From the NCBI GenBank assembly GCA_009909035.1, contig JAAAOB010000133.1, forward strand, positions 1 through 64,000: DNA of 64,000 bases. The letters run 5' to 3'. How positions within the stretch are numbered: position 1 is the first letter of the stretch; each line of letters starts with the position of its first letter. Both the position numbers and the translations under genes were made by a program. The stretch comes from Bacteroidota bacterium. Lineage in GTDB: Bacteria; Bacteroidota; Rhodothermia; Balneolales; Balneolaceae. Positions 27,307-38,545 of this stretch are shown here, in pieces. The notes below the pieces were generated by a model. It did no database searches. It saw only the letters and a list, made by a program, of their open reading frames with translations, and was not told the origin of the DNA.

Positions 27307-27924
27307 TTAATCGTTGCCAATATGATCGATTTTATTTAGATATACGGCTTTAAATGAACGGCCATTTTTTTCTATTTGGTTGATGGAACCGTTGGCATGG
27401 GCAATTTTATGCATATTTTCAATCCCATAGCCCAGCCACTTCGACAGTAGTATCCTCATCAATCGGCCATGGAGAATCAAAACGATCGTTTCTCCTTCAG
27501 ATTCCAGCAGCGATTTTATCCTTCCATTTGCCCGCTCAAACACCTCGACAGGAGATTCCCCTCCCGGAATGTTGTAGTTAATGTTTCCGGATGCCCATTC
27601 GTTGTGGATATGATTCAGTTCATCGGCAATATCTTTCGATCGTTTTCCTTCCAGGTCCCCAAAATTCATTTCGTCCAGGTCATCATAAGACTGAATGGGC
27701 ATAGAGAGGAGTTTGGCCAGCGGCTGGGCCGTTTGGATCGATCGTATCATACTGCTAACCACGAGCTGGTCAACTGTTTCATTTTTTAATACGTCAGCCA
27801 CTCGATCTGCCTGCTTTTTACCGGTTGAGTTTAACGGTGCATCGATGCCCCTGCCCTGCATCATGCCCTTTTTGTTAAACTCTGTTTCACCATGACGAAT
27901 GATGTATAAACGGGTTTTACTCAT
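27307..27924 (-). CDS. Histidine phosphatase (phosphoglycerate mutase-like)
   Basis: A 205-residue cytoplasmic enzyme of the histidine phosphatase superfamily. The catalytic start YIIRHGETEFNKKG (RHGE), DEMNFGDLEGK, and the second histidine in LILHGRLMRIL are visible. Homologues are annotated as CobC-like or broad phosphatases; the residues do not single one out. It overlaps the membrane-protein gene by four bases. Confidence 0.9.
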   Translation of the reverse strand: MSKTRLYIIRHGETEFNKKGMMQGRGIDAPLNSTGKKQADRVADVLKNETVDQLVVSSMIRSIQTAQPLAKLLSMPIQSYDDLDEMNFGDLEGKRSKDIADELNHIHNEWASGNINYNIPGGESPVEVFERANGRIKSLLESEGETIVLILHGRLMRILLSKWLGYGIENMHKIAHANGSINQIEKNGRSFKAVYLNKIDHIGND

Positions 27925-28565
27925 TTTTTCTTTTTGGAGTTAAAATTTATCACCGCGTCCTGCACATGTTTTTCGAGTCGCTGTACTTCCTGAGGAGCTA
28001 TATTCTCTTTCATTGAGTAGCGAACCAGCAACATCTTCAGCACCCGGTCGTTCAAAGGCAGTTTCTCTTTTGCCTTTGTTTTGTCAAACTGATCCCACAA
28101 CCTGCGCAGCAGGCCAATTTTAAAGAGGAAAAAGAAAACAATACCAAAAAACAGCGCAAGATACATCCCTTCCATTCCCATCAGGCTGAGAAGAACACCC
28201 GCCACAAGAAGCTGCACAAATTCGTGGTGCAATACTTTCAATACCGGCAAAACGGAGAGCGAAACAAACGCACTTTTGTTGAAGTACCACCACAGGTGAA
28301 ACGCCAACGTACCCACGGCTGCAACCCATGGATTGACCAGAAAAGCGAGAAGAAAGTAGAGCAGCATGGCCAGCGAGTCGGAGCTGTCGATCCAGAGAAT
28401 AGATTTGTGAATGAGTGATTCAAACGAAACCTTTTCTAATATTCCCGGCACGTACTCTTCCACCGAGTCGCGCGTGGCAAAAAACCAATGCCCTGCAGAT
28501 GATATTGTGGATACAGGAGATTCCAGTATGCTGATTTTGTGAGAGCTATTTCCAAACATAAACAC
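27921..28565 (-). CDS. Membrane protein, unknown function
   Basis: A 214-residue protein with about three or four hydrophobic segments between residues 60 and 150 (MLLYFLLAFLVNPWVAAVG, LLVAGVLLSLMGMEG, LALFFGIVFFFLFKIGLL) and a charged C-terminal tail from 155. No family recognised. It lies between comF and the phosphatase in what looks like one minus-strand transcript. ATG 28559 is an equally good start. Confidence 0.65.
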   Translation of the reverse strand: MFMFGNSSHKISILESPVSTISSAGHWFFATRDSVEEYVPGILEKVSFESLIHKSILWIDSSDSLAMLLYFLLAFLVNPWVAAVGTLAFHLWWYFNKSAFVSLSVLPVLKVLHHEFVQLLVAGVLLSLMGMEGMYLALFFGIVFFFLFKIGLLRRLWDQFDKTKAKEKLPLNDRVLKMLLVRYSMKENIAPQEVQRLEKHVQDAVINFNSKKKK

Positions 28566-28598
28566 AAAGATAGGTGCAATTCTTCAAAATTCACAGGT

Positions 28599-29306
28599 TC
28601 ATGTTCGCGCAATAGTTACAATACCGACTTTTTTGCCGGTAGCTGTAAAAAGCGTATCAGCCAATTCAAACGTTGTTGCCCCTGTTGTGTATACATCATC
28701 AACAATAATTGTGAAACTACTGCTGAGCTTCTCATTCTGCGTAATCTGAAACGCTCCGGCCACATTATCGATTCGCTCTTTCCTGTTCAGCCCCGTTTGT
28801 GAGATCGTCTGTTTTTTACGTACAACAGTTCCGTTTGGGATGACGGGTATCCCGGTTGTTTCACTTACTCCTTCAGCGATAACCCGCGCCTGGTTATATC
28901 CACGCTGTATGAATCGCTTTCTGTGAAGAGGCACGGGAACCAGCCGCACATGGTCCATCTCTTCGGAGTAGACATCCAGCATACCGCTTTTGCCCAGTAA
29001 AATTCCCGCTTCAGTACCAAGACGGTGGCCGATCGGCTGAATATGATGGTATTTCAACTTATGAAGCAGAGCCTGGAGGTATCCCATTTTATCAAACCTC
29101 CAGAGAGAAAACCGAAATAGAACGCTCTCAGGTAACAGAATGGATTCGTCGTCTGTATCGGGCTCAAACCGGGTCTTAAGGCATTCACTACAGATGGCGG
29201 CACCTTTAACCATTGGCATGGTGCCACAACAGGCGCAGACCGGTGGAAATACGACATCGGACAGCGCCTGACCCCACTCTTTTAATTTTAATGGTCTCAT
29301 TTCCAT
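28599..29306 (-). CDS. comF: ComF-family phosphoribosyltransferase
   Basis: A 235-residue protein with an N-terminal double zinc-finger region (CACCG, then CSEC at about 22-39) and a C-terminal phosphoribosyltransferase domain with the PRPP motif IIVDDVYTTGATTFELAD. ComF proteins are linked to DNA uptake and transformation in Gram-positives and Haemophilus. Their exact reaction is unsettled. It is first in a three-gene run and divergent from rodZ across 288 bases. Confidence 0.92.
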   Translation of the reverse strand: MEMRPLKLKEWGQALSDVVFPPVCACCGTMPMVKGAAICSECLKTRFEPDTDDESILLPESVLFRFSLWRFDKMGYLQALLHKLKYHHIQPIGHRLGTEAGILLGKSGMLDVYSEEMDHVRLVPVPLHRKRFIQRGYNQARVIAEGVSETTGIPVIPNGTVVRKKQTISQTGLNRKERIDNVAGAFQITQNEKLSSSFTIIVDDVYTTGATTFELADTLFTATGKKVGIVTIART

Positions 29307-29594
29307 AGCTGTTCGGGCTTATTTCATCACCATATTTCAAATTTTTTAAATTAAAGTGAAATGTGCAAACCTATCCCCGGCAAACGGTGTTTTTAAGTTC
29401 TAAAATGATGAGTCTCAGGCTATGGTCTTGCACTTTAATCTGCGGGTAATAAAGCCTCAACGCCGGTTCAGAATGGTAAAAAAGTGAATGAAGGTGTGCC
29501 AACATCACGGATAAATTGACAAATGCGCTCTTTTAGATAGATTGAGATTTAGTTAGATTAGGTTTTACAAAAAAATTAAAATAAACCACCACGC

Positions 29595-32758
<3,164 letters not shown>

Positions 32759-32870
32759 TCGCCAAAGTTCTTTATCCGGACAAATAATTTGGTATTATTA
32801 GTTCTTCCGTATGAAGGGATCGCGAACAGACGATTTTTTTCTGCCTCAATTTTTTTAAGATTTCTTGATA

Positions 32871-35318
32871 ATGAAAATACTGGAATATTTAGGCCTCGGT
32901 CGTAAAAAAAGTGAGGGTGCTCCCCTTATCGGCGAGATGAAGAAAAAGGAGCAGATCGAGGCAAAAAATAAGCGGAAAAATATTTTTCGTGTATGCATTG
33001 TGCTGGGATTTTTGGGGATTGTCCTCTACTCGTCTCCGGAAGTGATTTACCAGCCGGTAGCGAACTATTCACTGGGAGAACCCTGGCGGGCTGAGGATCT
33101 GACCGCTCCATTCACGTTTTCAGAGCTCAAAACCGATGAGGAGATCCAAAACGAACGGGAGGCGATACGGGCAGGAACCCCGCCGATTTTTCATATTGAC
33201 CAGAGTGTACCGAATCGCTCACAGGCAGCAATAGATTCAATCTACCGGAACCTGCAGCCCGTCATCGACACATATGTGCAGTGGAAACGAAACCAGGCGG
33301 CCGACTCGTCTGCAGCCAGGAACGACAGTATCCGATTTGAACAAGAGAAAGAGTTTTCCAATGTTTCGTTAGATGATCGAGCCTGGAACATCCTTTTATC
33401 GAACTATGCCGATGTCAGGCTTGAAAACGACGGCAGCGGCCGCCCCTTACTCAACAACATTCGGGAAGAGTTAGACCGCCTGTTTACGCAGGTTTATAAT
33501 GCCGGTGTCATCGATACTTCAAAAGATCAAATTGAGAGCAGCGAATTGAGAGTTCGCAACCTGCAAGAACGTACCGAACGAACGCTTTTGCTAGACAACA
33601 CGAGAGACCGGTTTGAAGCACTGCAGTATATTAGCACACGGCTCAGGAACCGTTTTCCCGCTGATCTTACACGGGTGGGACTTCAGATAGCTGACCAGGT
33701 TCTTCAGCCCAATTGGGTCTACAGTGAGGAGGCAACGGAGACGGTTTTATCAGAAAAGCTTGCCGATATTTCCCGAACCAAAGGGGTGGTTACCAATGGA
33801 GAGGTCATCATACGACGCGGGGATATCGTAACTCCTGAACGAGAAAATAAACTCCGTAGTCTTGCCATGGCACGCGCTTCAACAGCTACTGAGTTTGAGC
33901 GATTCATTCGGCAGGCAGGTGAAGCGCTGGTTATCATCCTGATTACCATCCTGTTTCTCTACTATCTTTACCTCTATCGAAAGCTGATCTTTGCTGAAAT
34001 CTCCAATTTTTTAATGGTCTTTTTAATCCTGGCCATCCTCAGTGTTGGCAGCGCCGTGATCTACCATATCGAAAGCCTGAACGCGCTGGTTGTACCCATT
34101 GCCATTGCCCCGATTCTGCTTACCATCATTTTCGATTCGCGCGTTGGATTGATGGCCACCATCACGCTGGCCGTCATTACGGCAGTGATGCACGATAATA
34201 ATTTTGAATACCTTGTGGCCACAATCACGGCCTGCAGTCTTGGAATTTTCTCCGTACGTGATATCAAAAACCGCTCACAATTCTTTCTCTCCACCCCTTC
34301 CATTGTATTCAGCAGTTATATGCTGGTGCTTGGAGGGTTTGCTCTTGCGCGCTACTCCGGATGGGAATCCTACCTCGACACTGTATTTTCCGTAGCCATA
34401 AATTCAGTATTTATTCTATTTACCTATCCGCTGATACTAATCATTGAAAAGTCTTTCAAAGTAACAACCGATTTTACCTTGCTCGAACTAAGCGATACGA
34501 ATCGTCCGCTGCTCAAAGATTTAATGAGGAAGGCGCCGGGGTCATTTCATCACAGCCTGCAGGTTGCAAACCTCGCCGAGGCTGCGGCATCAGCCATCAA
34601 GGCCAATGCACTCCTTTGCCGGGTTGGCGCTATGTATCACGATATCGGCAAGATGGTGAAGCCGGGATATTTTATTGAAAACCAAAATGAAGGCAACGAT
34701 CACGACAAGTTAAAAGCCAAAATGAGTGCGCTTGTAATCAAAGCACACGTCAGTGATGGAGTGAAAATGGCCCGGAAAAACAATTTACCTGAGGTGATCA
34801 TCGATTTTATCCGCACCCATCACGGAACCTCGTTAATCCGTTACTTTTTTGATAAAGCACAAAAGAATTCGGAAAAAGAAAATATCGTGCCCGAGGAGGA
34901 GTTCAGGTACGACGGGCCCATACCTTTCACTAAAGAGCAGGGCATTTTACTGCTTGCTGACGGCGTAGAGGCGGCTTCACGGGCCATGAAGAACCCGACA
35001 TATAACAAGCTCGAAAGTCTTATCAACCGTCTGGTGGAAGATCATATCAGTGAGGGTCAGCTCGATAACTGTCCACTCACCTTTCGTCATATCCAAATCA
35101 TAAAAGAGACCTTTTTAAGTATCCTGGTTGGTGTTTATCACAGCCGGGTTGAATATCCTGAAGATGAGGAACAATCAGCGAAAAAAGAGTCCGATCGCCG
35201 GAAAGGAAACCCATCGACCGGCAAAGCAAAGGAGAACCCACCAATCGAAGAATCGGATAATGATACGGTGGGAAATGAGACTACCTATCAAGAGGAACAG
35301 AAAAGTGACGACTCCTGA
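32871..35318 (+). CDS. pgpH: 7TM-HD cyclic-di-AMP phosphodiesterase-like
   Basis: About 815 residues from ATG 32871; an in-frame TTG at 32865 is less likely. Order: one N-terminal membrane segment (around 38-58), an extracellular 7TMR-HDED domain to about 345, a cluster of six more membrane segments, then a cytoplasmic HD domain with FHHSLQVANLAE and the metal motif YHDIGKMVKPGYF. A lysine/aspartate-rich tail follows. PgpH proteins degrade c-di-AMP. The TGA of this gene overlaps the xerD ATG by one base. Confidence 0.92.
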   Translation: MKILEYLGLGRKKSEGAPLIGEMKKKEQIEAKNKRKNIFRVCIVLGFLGIVLYSSPEVIYQPVANYSLGEPWRAEDLTAPFTFSELKTDEEIQNEREAIRAGTPPIFHIDQSVPNRSQAAIDSIYRNLQPVIDTYVQWKRNQAADSSAARNDSIRFEQEKEFSNVSLDDRAWNILLSNYADVRLENDGSGRPLLNNIREELDRLFTQVYNAGVIDTSKDQIESSELRVRNLQERTERTLLLDNTRDRFEALQYISTRLRNRFPADLTRVGLQIADQVLQPNWVYSEEATETVLSEKLADISRTKGVVTNGEVIIRRGDIVTPERENKLRSLAMARASTATEFERFIRQAGEALVIILITILFLYYLYLYRKLIFAEISNFLMVFLILAILSVGSAVIYHIESLNALVVPIAIAPILLTIIFDSRVGLMATITLAVITAVMHDNNFEYLVATITACSLGIFSVRDIKNRSQFFLSTPSIVFSSYMLVLGGFALARYSGWESYLDTVFSVAINSVFILFTYPLILIIEKSFKVTTDFTLLELSDTNRPLLKDLMRKAPGSFHHSLQVANLAEAAASAIKANALLCRVGAMYHDIGKMVKPGYFIENQNEGNDHDKLKAKMSALVIKAHVSDGVKMARKNNLPEVIIDFIRTHHGTSLIRYFFDKAQKNSEKENIVPEEEFRYDGPIPFTKEQGILLLADGVEAASRAMKNPTYNKLESLINRLVEDHISEGQLDNCPLTFRHIQIIKETFLSILVGVYHSRVEYPEDEEQSAKKESDRRKGNPSTGKAKENPPIEESDNDTVGNETTYQEEQKSDDS

Positions 35319-36226
35319 TGGCATTCGACAGTGAGCTGAAACGCTACCTACAGTTTGTAAAGGTTGAAAAAGGGTTGGCTGAAAATTCTGCTTCGAGTTA
35401 TAAGCATGATCTCGAGCGTTATTTACGTTTTCTGCAGCGCGATTGTCAATTGGATAATCTCCGCGGGGTGACACTCCACCATATTGAACTCTTTTTGGAT
35501 GAGCTGGCCAACATCGAGCTCTCGCCCGGCACAATTGCACGAAATATCTCCAGTATTCGGAGTTTCCATGAATTTGCACTGGTCGAAAATTTTGCCGAGG
35601 CTAATCCGGCCGAGCTGGTCGAACTCCCCAAAAAAGCCGGTAAACTACCGGAGGTTCTCTCCGCATCCGAAGTTAAAGCAATTATTGATGAAGCCGATCG
35701 AACGGAAAATGCAGGCATTCGGGATGCAGCCATCCTTGAAACACTGTATGCAACGGGGATACGGGTCAGCGAGTGCACGGGGCTTGAAACCGGAAATCTC
35801 TACTTTGAAATCGGTTTTATTCTCGTAACCGGAAAAGGCAATAAGGAACGCCTCGTTCCGGTGGGTGAAATGGCCAGAACTGCAATTGAGCATTACGTAG
35901 AATCTGTTCGAGACCGCTTTGTAAACCCCAAAAACCGATCCAAAACGGAAAATAAGCTGTTCCTGAATCAGCGCGGCGGCCCCCTGAGCCGCATGAGTAT
36001 TTGGAATATCGTAAATAAATATGCTGAAAAGGCAGGGATTGAAAAGAATGTGTACCCACACATTTTCCGTCACTCATTTGCCACTCATCTGCTTGAGGGC
36101 GGAGCCGATCTGAGGGCCGTGCAGGAGATGCTGGGGCACAGTTCGATCAACACCACGGAGATATATACTCACGTCGACCGGTCTCTTCTTCACCAGGTGC
36201 ATAAAGAGTTTCATCCTCGTGCCTGA
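35318..36226 (+). CDS. xerD: Tyrosine recombinase XerD
   Basis: A 302-residue tyrosine recombinase for chromosome dimer resolution. The N-terminal SAM-like domain (FVKVEKGLAENSASSYKHDL) and all catalytic residues are present: R149 (ATGIRVSE), H248 and R251 (HIFRHSFATHLL), H274 (LGHSS), and the nucleophile Y283 (EIYTHV). Sequence and length fit the chromosomal XerC/D type rather than a phage integrase; no attachment site or phage genes surround it. Confidence 0.94.
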   Translation: MAFDSELKRYLQFVKVEKGLAENSASSYKHDLERYLRFLQRDCQLDNLRGVTLHHIELFLDELANIELSPGTIARNISSIRSFHEFALVENFAEANPAELVELPKKAGKLPEVLSASEVKAIIDEADRTENAGIRDAAILETLYATGIRVSECTGLETGNLYFEIGFILVTGKGNKERLVPVGEMARTAIEHYVESVRDRFVNPKNRSKTENKLFLNQRGGPLSRMSIWNIVNKYAEKAGIEKNVYPHIFRHSFATHLLEGGADLRAVQEMLGHSSINTTEIYTHVDRSLLHQVHKEFHPRA

Positions 36227-36371
36227 GACTGCCGGTTTTTCGCATATCGCAGGCAGACATGCAGTTCATCTACATTTGCAAAACGCTTTTCAGGAATAGG
36301 GTACTTGCCTATTGATTTTAAAATCCTTATCAATGATCACATTATACATTCAATACCCATGTAGATTCTCT

Positions 36372-36488
36372 ATGGAACAAACGTCACTCTCTTTTGCCGC
36401 CTGGTTCTGGCTGCTCGTCCCAATGCTGGGTGTAGTCATGCTTTCAATTGTCACCTATTTCATTGAAACCAAGAGGGATAACGAATGA
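36372..36488 (+). CDS. Small single-span membrane peptide, candidate symporter accessory subunit
   Basis: A 38-codon ORF too short for most gene callers. It starts at ATG 36372 and ends in TGA overlapping the PutP start in an ATGA arrangement. The peptide begins MEQTSLSFAAWFWLLVPM, has one hydrophobic span (about 8-29), and ends with charged YFIETKRDNE. Known sodium:solute symporters in some lineages have very small one-span partner proteins encoded just upstream; this has the same size, position and topology. That role is inference; the overlap itself is seen directly. Confidence 0.72.
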   Translation: MEQTSLSFAAWFWLLVPMLGVVMLSIVTYFIETKRDNE

Positions 36489-37957
36489 ACACGGCTACAT
36501 TAACCACGTTCATCATTTACCTTGTTGCCCTCATCGGTTTCGGGTTTCTTTTTTACAGGTCAACTGATACGCTTTCCGATTACATTTTGGGGGGCAGAAA
36601 ACTGGGAAGCGGGGTGGCTGCGCTTAGTGCAGGTGCATCAGATATGAGCGGCTGGCTGCTGCTTGGCCTTCCGGGAGCTGTATACGCATCCGGTTTAAAC
36701 CAGATCTGGATAGCGGTTGGTTTGTCCATCGGAGCATACCTCAACTGGCAGTTTGTGGCTCGCAAGCTCCGAAAATATACCGAAGTTGCCAGCGACTCTA
36801 TTACTCTTCCCGATTACCTGGAGTTCCGTTTTTATGATAAATCCCGGATGCTCCGCGTCATTTCAGCCGTGGTCATCCTCATATTTTTCGCCATTTACAC
36901 GGCCTCCGGCCTCGTGGCAGGTGCCACACTGTTTGAAAGTGCGTTTGGCCTGGCTCCTGAGATTGCACTCTACACCGGCACATTGATTATCGTGGCCTAT
37001 ACGTTTTTGGGTGGGTTTATGGCCGTAAGCTGGACCGATTTTTTCCAGGGAATCCTGATGTTTCTTGCCCTGATCGCCGCCCCCCTGATTATCGTTGTTA
37101 CATATATGAGCTGGGATGAAATTGTGGCAACTGCTGCCACCATGGATCCAACCTACGTTGACGTTTTTCACGAGATGTCTACAATCGGAATTCTCTCCCT
37201 GCTGGCCTGGGGGCTTGGATACTTTGGTCAGCCGCATATTTTATCGCGATTTATGGCGATTCGATCGGAGCAGCATGTGCCAAAAGCCAAAATGATTGCC
37301 ATGATCTGGATGGTGTTTGCACTCTACGGGGCAATATTTGTGGGATTTACCGGTATTTCATTCTTTGCTGACAGCCCGCTTGCAGAAGGCAATCAGGAAA
37401 TTGTATTCCTTGAACTTACACAAGTGTTGTTCAACCCGTGGATTGCAGGAGTTATTCTTGCGGCTATTTTATCTGCCGTGATGAGCACTGTAGACTCGCA
37501 GCTGCTGGTCTGTTCAAGTGCAATTGCCGAAGATTTCTATAAATCACTTTTTAAACCAAAAGCTTCTGAAAAAGAACTGGTGTGGGTGGGCCGAACAGCC
37601 GTCATTGGTGTGGCAATTGTAGCACTGATGTTAGCCTCTAACCCCAACAACCTTGTGCTCGACCTGGTAGCCTATGCGTGGGCAGGATTTGGTGCCTCCT
37701 TCGGGCCGGTAATCATTTTCTCACTTTTTTGGAAACGTATGACCCGCAACGGAGCTCTTGCCGGGATGGTTGTGGGTGCGGCAACTGTTTTAATCTGGGA
37801 AAATTTATCCCTCATTTTCCCGGGGGCAGAGCATGAAATTATATCACTCTACTCCATTATCCCCGGGTTTTTACTATCGGCATTGTCGATACTTATTGTA
37901 AGTAATATTGGTGATGGACCATCGGAGGATGTTCGGTCACAACACCTGAAAGTGTGA
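36485..37957 (+). CDS. putP: Sodium/proline symporter-like (SSS family)
   Basis: A 490-residue transporter with about 13 membrane segments. The family signatures are clear: DYILGGRKLGSGVAALSAGASDMSGWLLLGLPGA, YTFLGGFMAVSWTDFFQG, and SAVMSTVDSQLLVCSSAIAEDFY. PutP takes up proline with sodium. In a halophilic or marine host it could serve osmoprotection; this is inference. Its start codon overlaps the end of the small membrane ORF. Confidence 0.93.
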   Translation: MNTATLTTFIIYLVALIGFGFLFYRSTDTLSDYILGGRKLGSGVAALSAGASDMSGWLLLGLPGAVYASGLNQIWIAVGLSIGAYLNWQFVARKLRKYTEVASDSITLPDYLEFRFYDKSRMLRVISAVVILIFFAIYTASGLVAGATLFESAFGLAPEIALYTGTLIIVAYTFLGGFMAVSWTDFFQGILMFLALIAAPLIIVVTYMSWDEIVATAATMDPTYVDVFHEMSTIGILSLLAWGLGYFGQPHILSRFMAIRSEQHVPKAKMIAMIWMVFALYGAIFVGFTGISFFADSPLAEGNQEIVFLELTQVLFNPWIAGVILAAILSAVMSTVDSQLLVCSSAIAEDFYKSLFKPKASEKELVWVGRTAVIGVAIVALMLASNPNNLVLDLVAYAWAGFGASFGPVIIFSLFWKRMTRNGALAGMVVGAATVLIWENLSLIFPGAEHEIISLYSIIPGFLLSALSILIVSNIGDGPSEDVRSQHLKV

Positions 37958-38037
37958 GCATCACTGACAGATCATGACAGCCGCTTTCACTCATCGAGAT
38001 TTCAGGATGTACGTTGTTTCTATTACGTCATTCCACT

Positions 38038-38384
38038 CCCGCCCTTCATGAAGAGGCGGGCTTTAACATGACCTGCGCCGGGGCAGAGAGGATGAGGTAC
38101 CTACGTAGACCCCGGTACATATTCCGGAGTGTCCCGCTGTCGGCCGGCAGGTGGCATTGGGAACTCTCCCCTGGCGGTGTTTTCACACTGTGAGAAACTC
38201 CGTCAATTGACGGACAGTAGCTGGTGCCGGCCGTATACTTTATTCGTAACACATTTAATTGTGGATTCAATACCTGTTTAGGTATCTTTTGCACGGTCTG
38301 AAAAAGGAAAAAATATCTCCACCTGTTGGGCCGTTGAAGTACCTGTTTGTGAATGAACTACCTCAGGGCAGAGCCCGCGAGGTA
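38038..38384 (-). mobile_element. Candidate IS200/IS605-derived palindrome-ended element
   Basis: On the minus strand the segment runs from an imperfect hairpin (TACCTC at 38359-38364 pairing with GAGGTA at 38379-38384, inner GGGC/GCCC) to a second subterminal hairpin (CCCGCC at 38038-38043 pairing with GGCGGG at 38055-38060). Between them is an 82-codon frame (38294-38046) with a proline/serine-rich end that looks like a TnpB tail or the omega-RNA zone, not a full protein. IS200/IS605 elements carry subterminal hairpins and no terminal repeats. No TnpA or TnpB catalytic motif is present, so this would be a deletion derivative. Confidence 0.45.
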
Positions 38385-38435
38385 TCAACTTAAAACACCA
38401 TAACTTTTTGGTCGATATGGAGTTTATTTTTGAGT

Positions 38436-38455
38436 GTCCCCCTTTGAAGGGGGAC
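38436..38455 (+). terminator. Strong palindrome, possible terminator
   Basis: GTCCCCCTT pairs with AAGGGGGAC around a short TG centre, and is followed by CTTTTATC. The stem is perfect over nine bases. It lies upstream of the DUF2723 gene and could stop read-through from putP, or be one more repeat unit. Similar palindromes are common between genes in this lineage (family knowledge, not checked here). Confidence 0.5.
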
Positions 38456-38466
38456 TTTTATCTGTT

Positions 38467-38483
38467 CCGACCCAGAGGGTCGG
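38467..38483. repeat. Palindrome with 7 bp perfect arms
   Basis: CCGACCC at 38467-38473 pairs with GGGTCGG at 38477-38483 around AGA. It sits 11 bases after the preceding palindrome; the two may be one composite intergenic repeat. Confidence 0.6.
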
Positions 38484-38545
38484 GGAATTAAACCACTAAG
38501 GATTAACAGATCCTGCTGTTTTAAACTCAAAGACTTTTTACGTTT

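Larger units (their letters stand above)
37958..38545. other. Non-coding region with IS-like remnant and palindromes
   Basis: Nearly 600 bases between putP and the DUF2723 gene contain no credible gene. From left to right there is an IS200/IS605-type element candidate (38038-38384, minus orientation), then two strong palindromes at 38436-38455 and 38467-38483, then a short leader to the ATG at 38546. Confidence 0.65.

Noticed and set aside
35318-36226. Integrase of a mobile element
   Set aside because: Length, sequence and the housekeeping neighbours fit chromosomal XerD. No attachment repeats or phage genes were seen.
38046-38294. 82-codon minus-strand ORF as an independent gene
   Set aside because: It lacks any conserved domain and ends inside a hairpin. 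It is better explained as part of the IS-like remnant.
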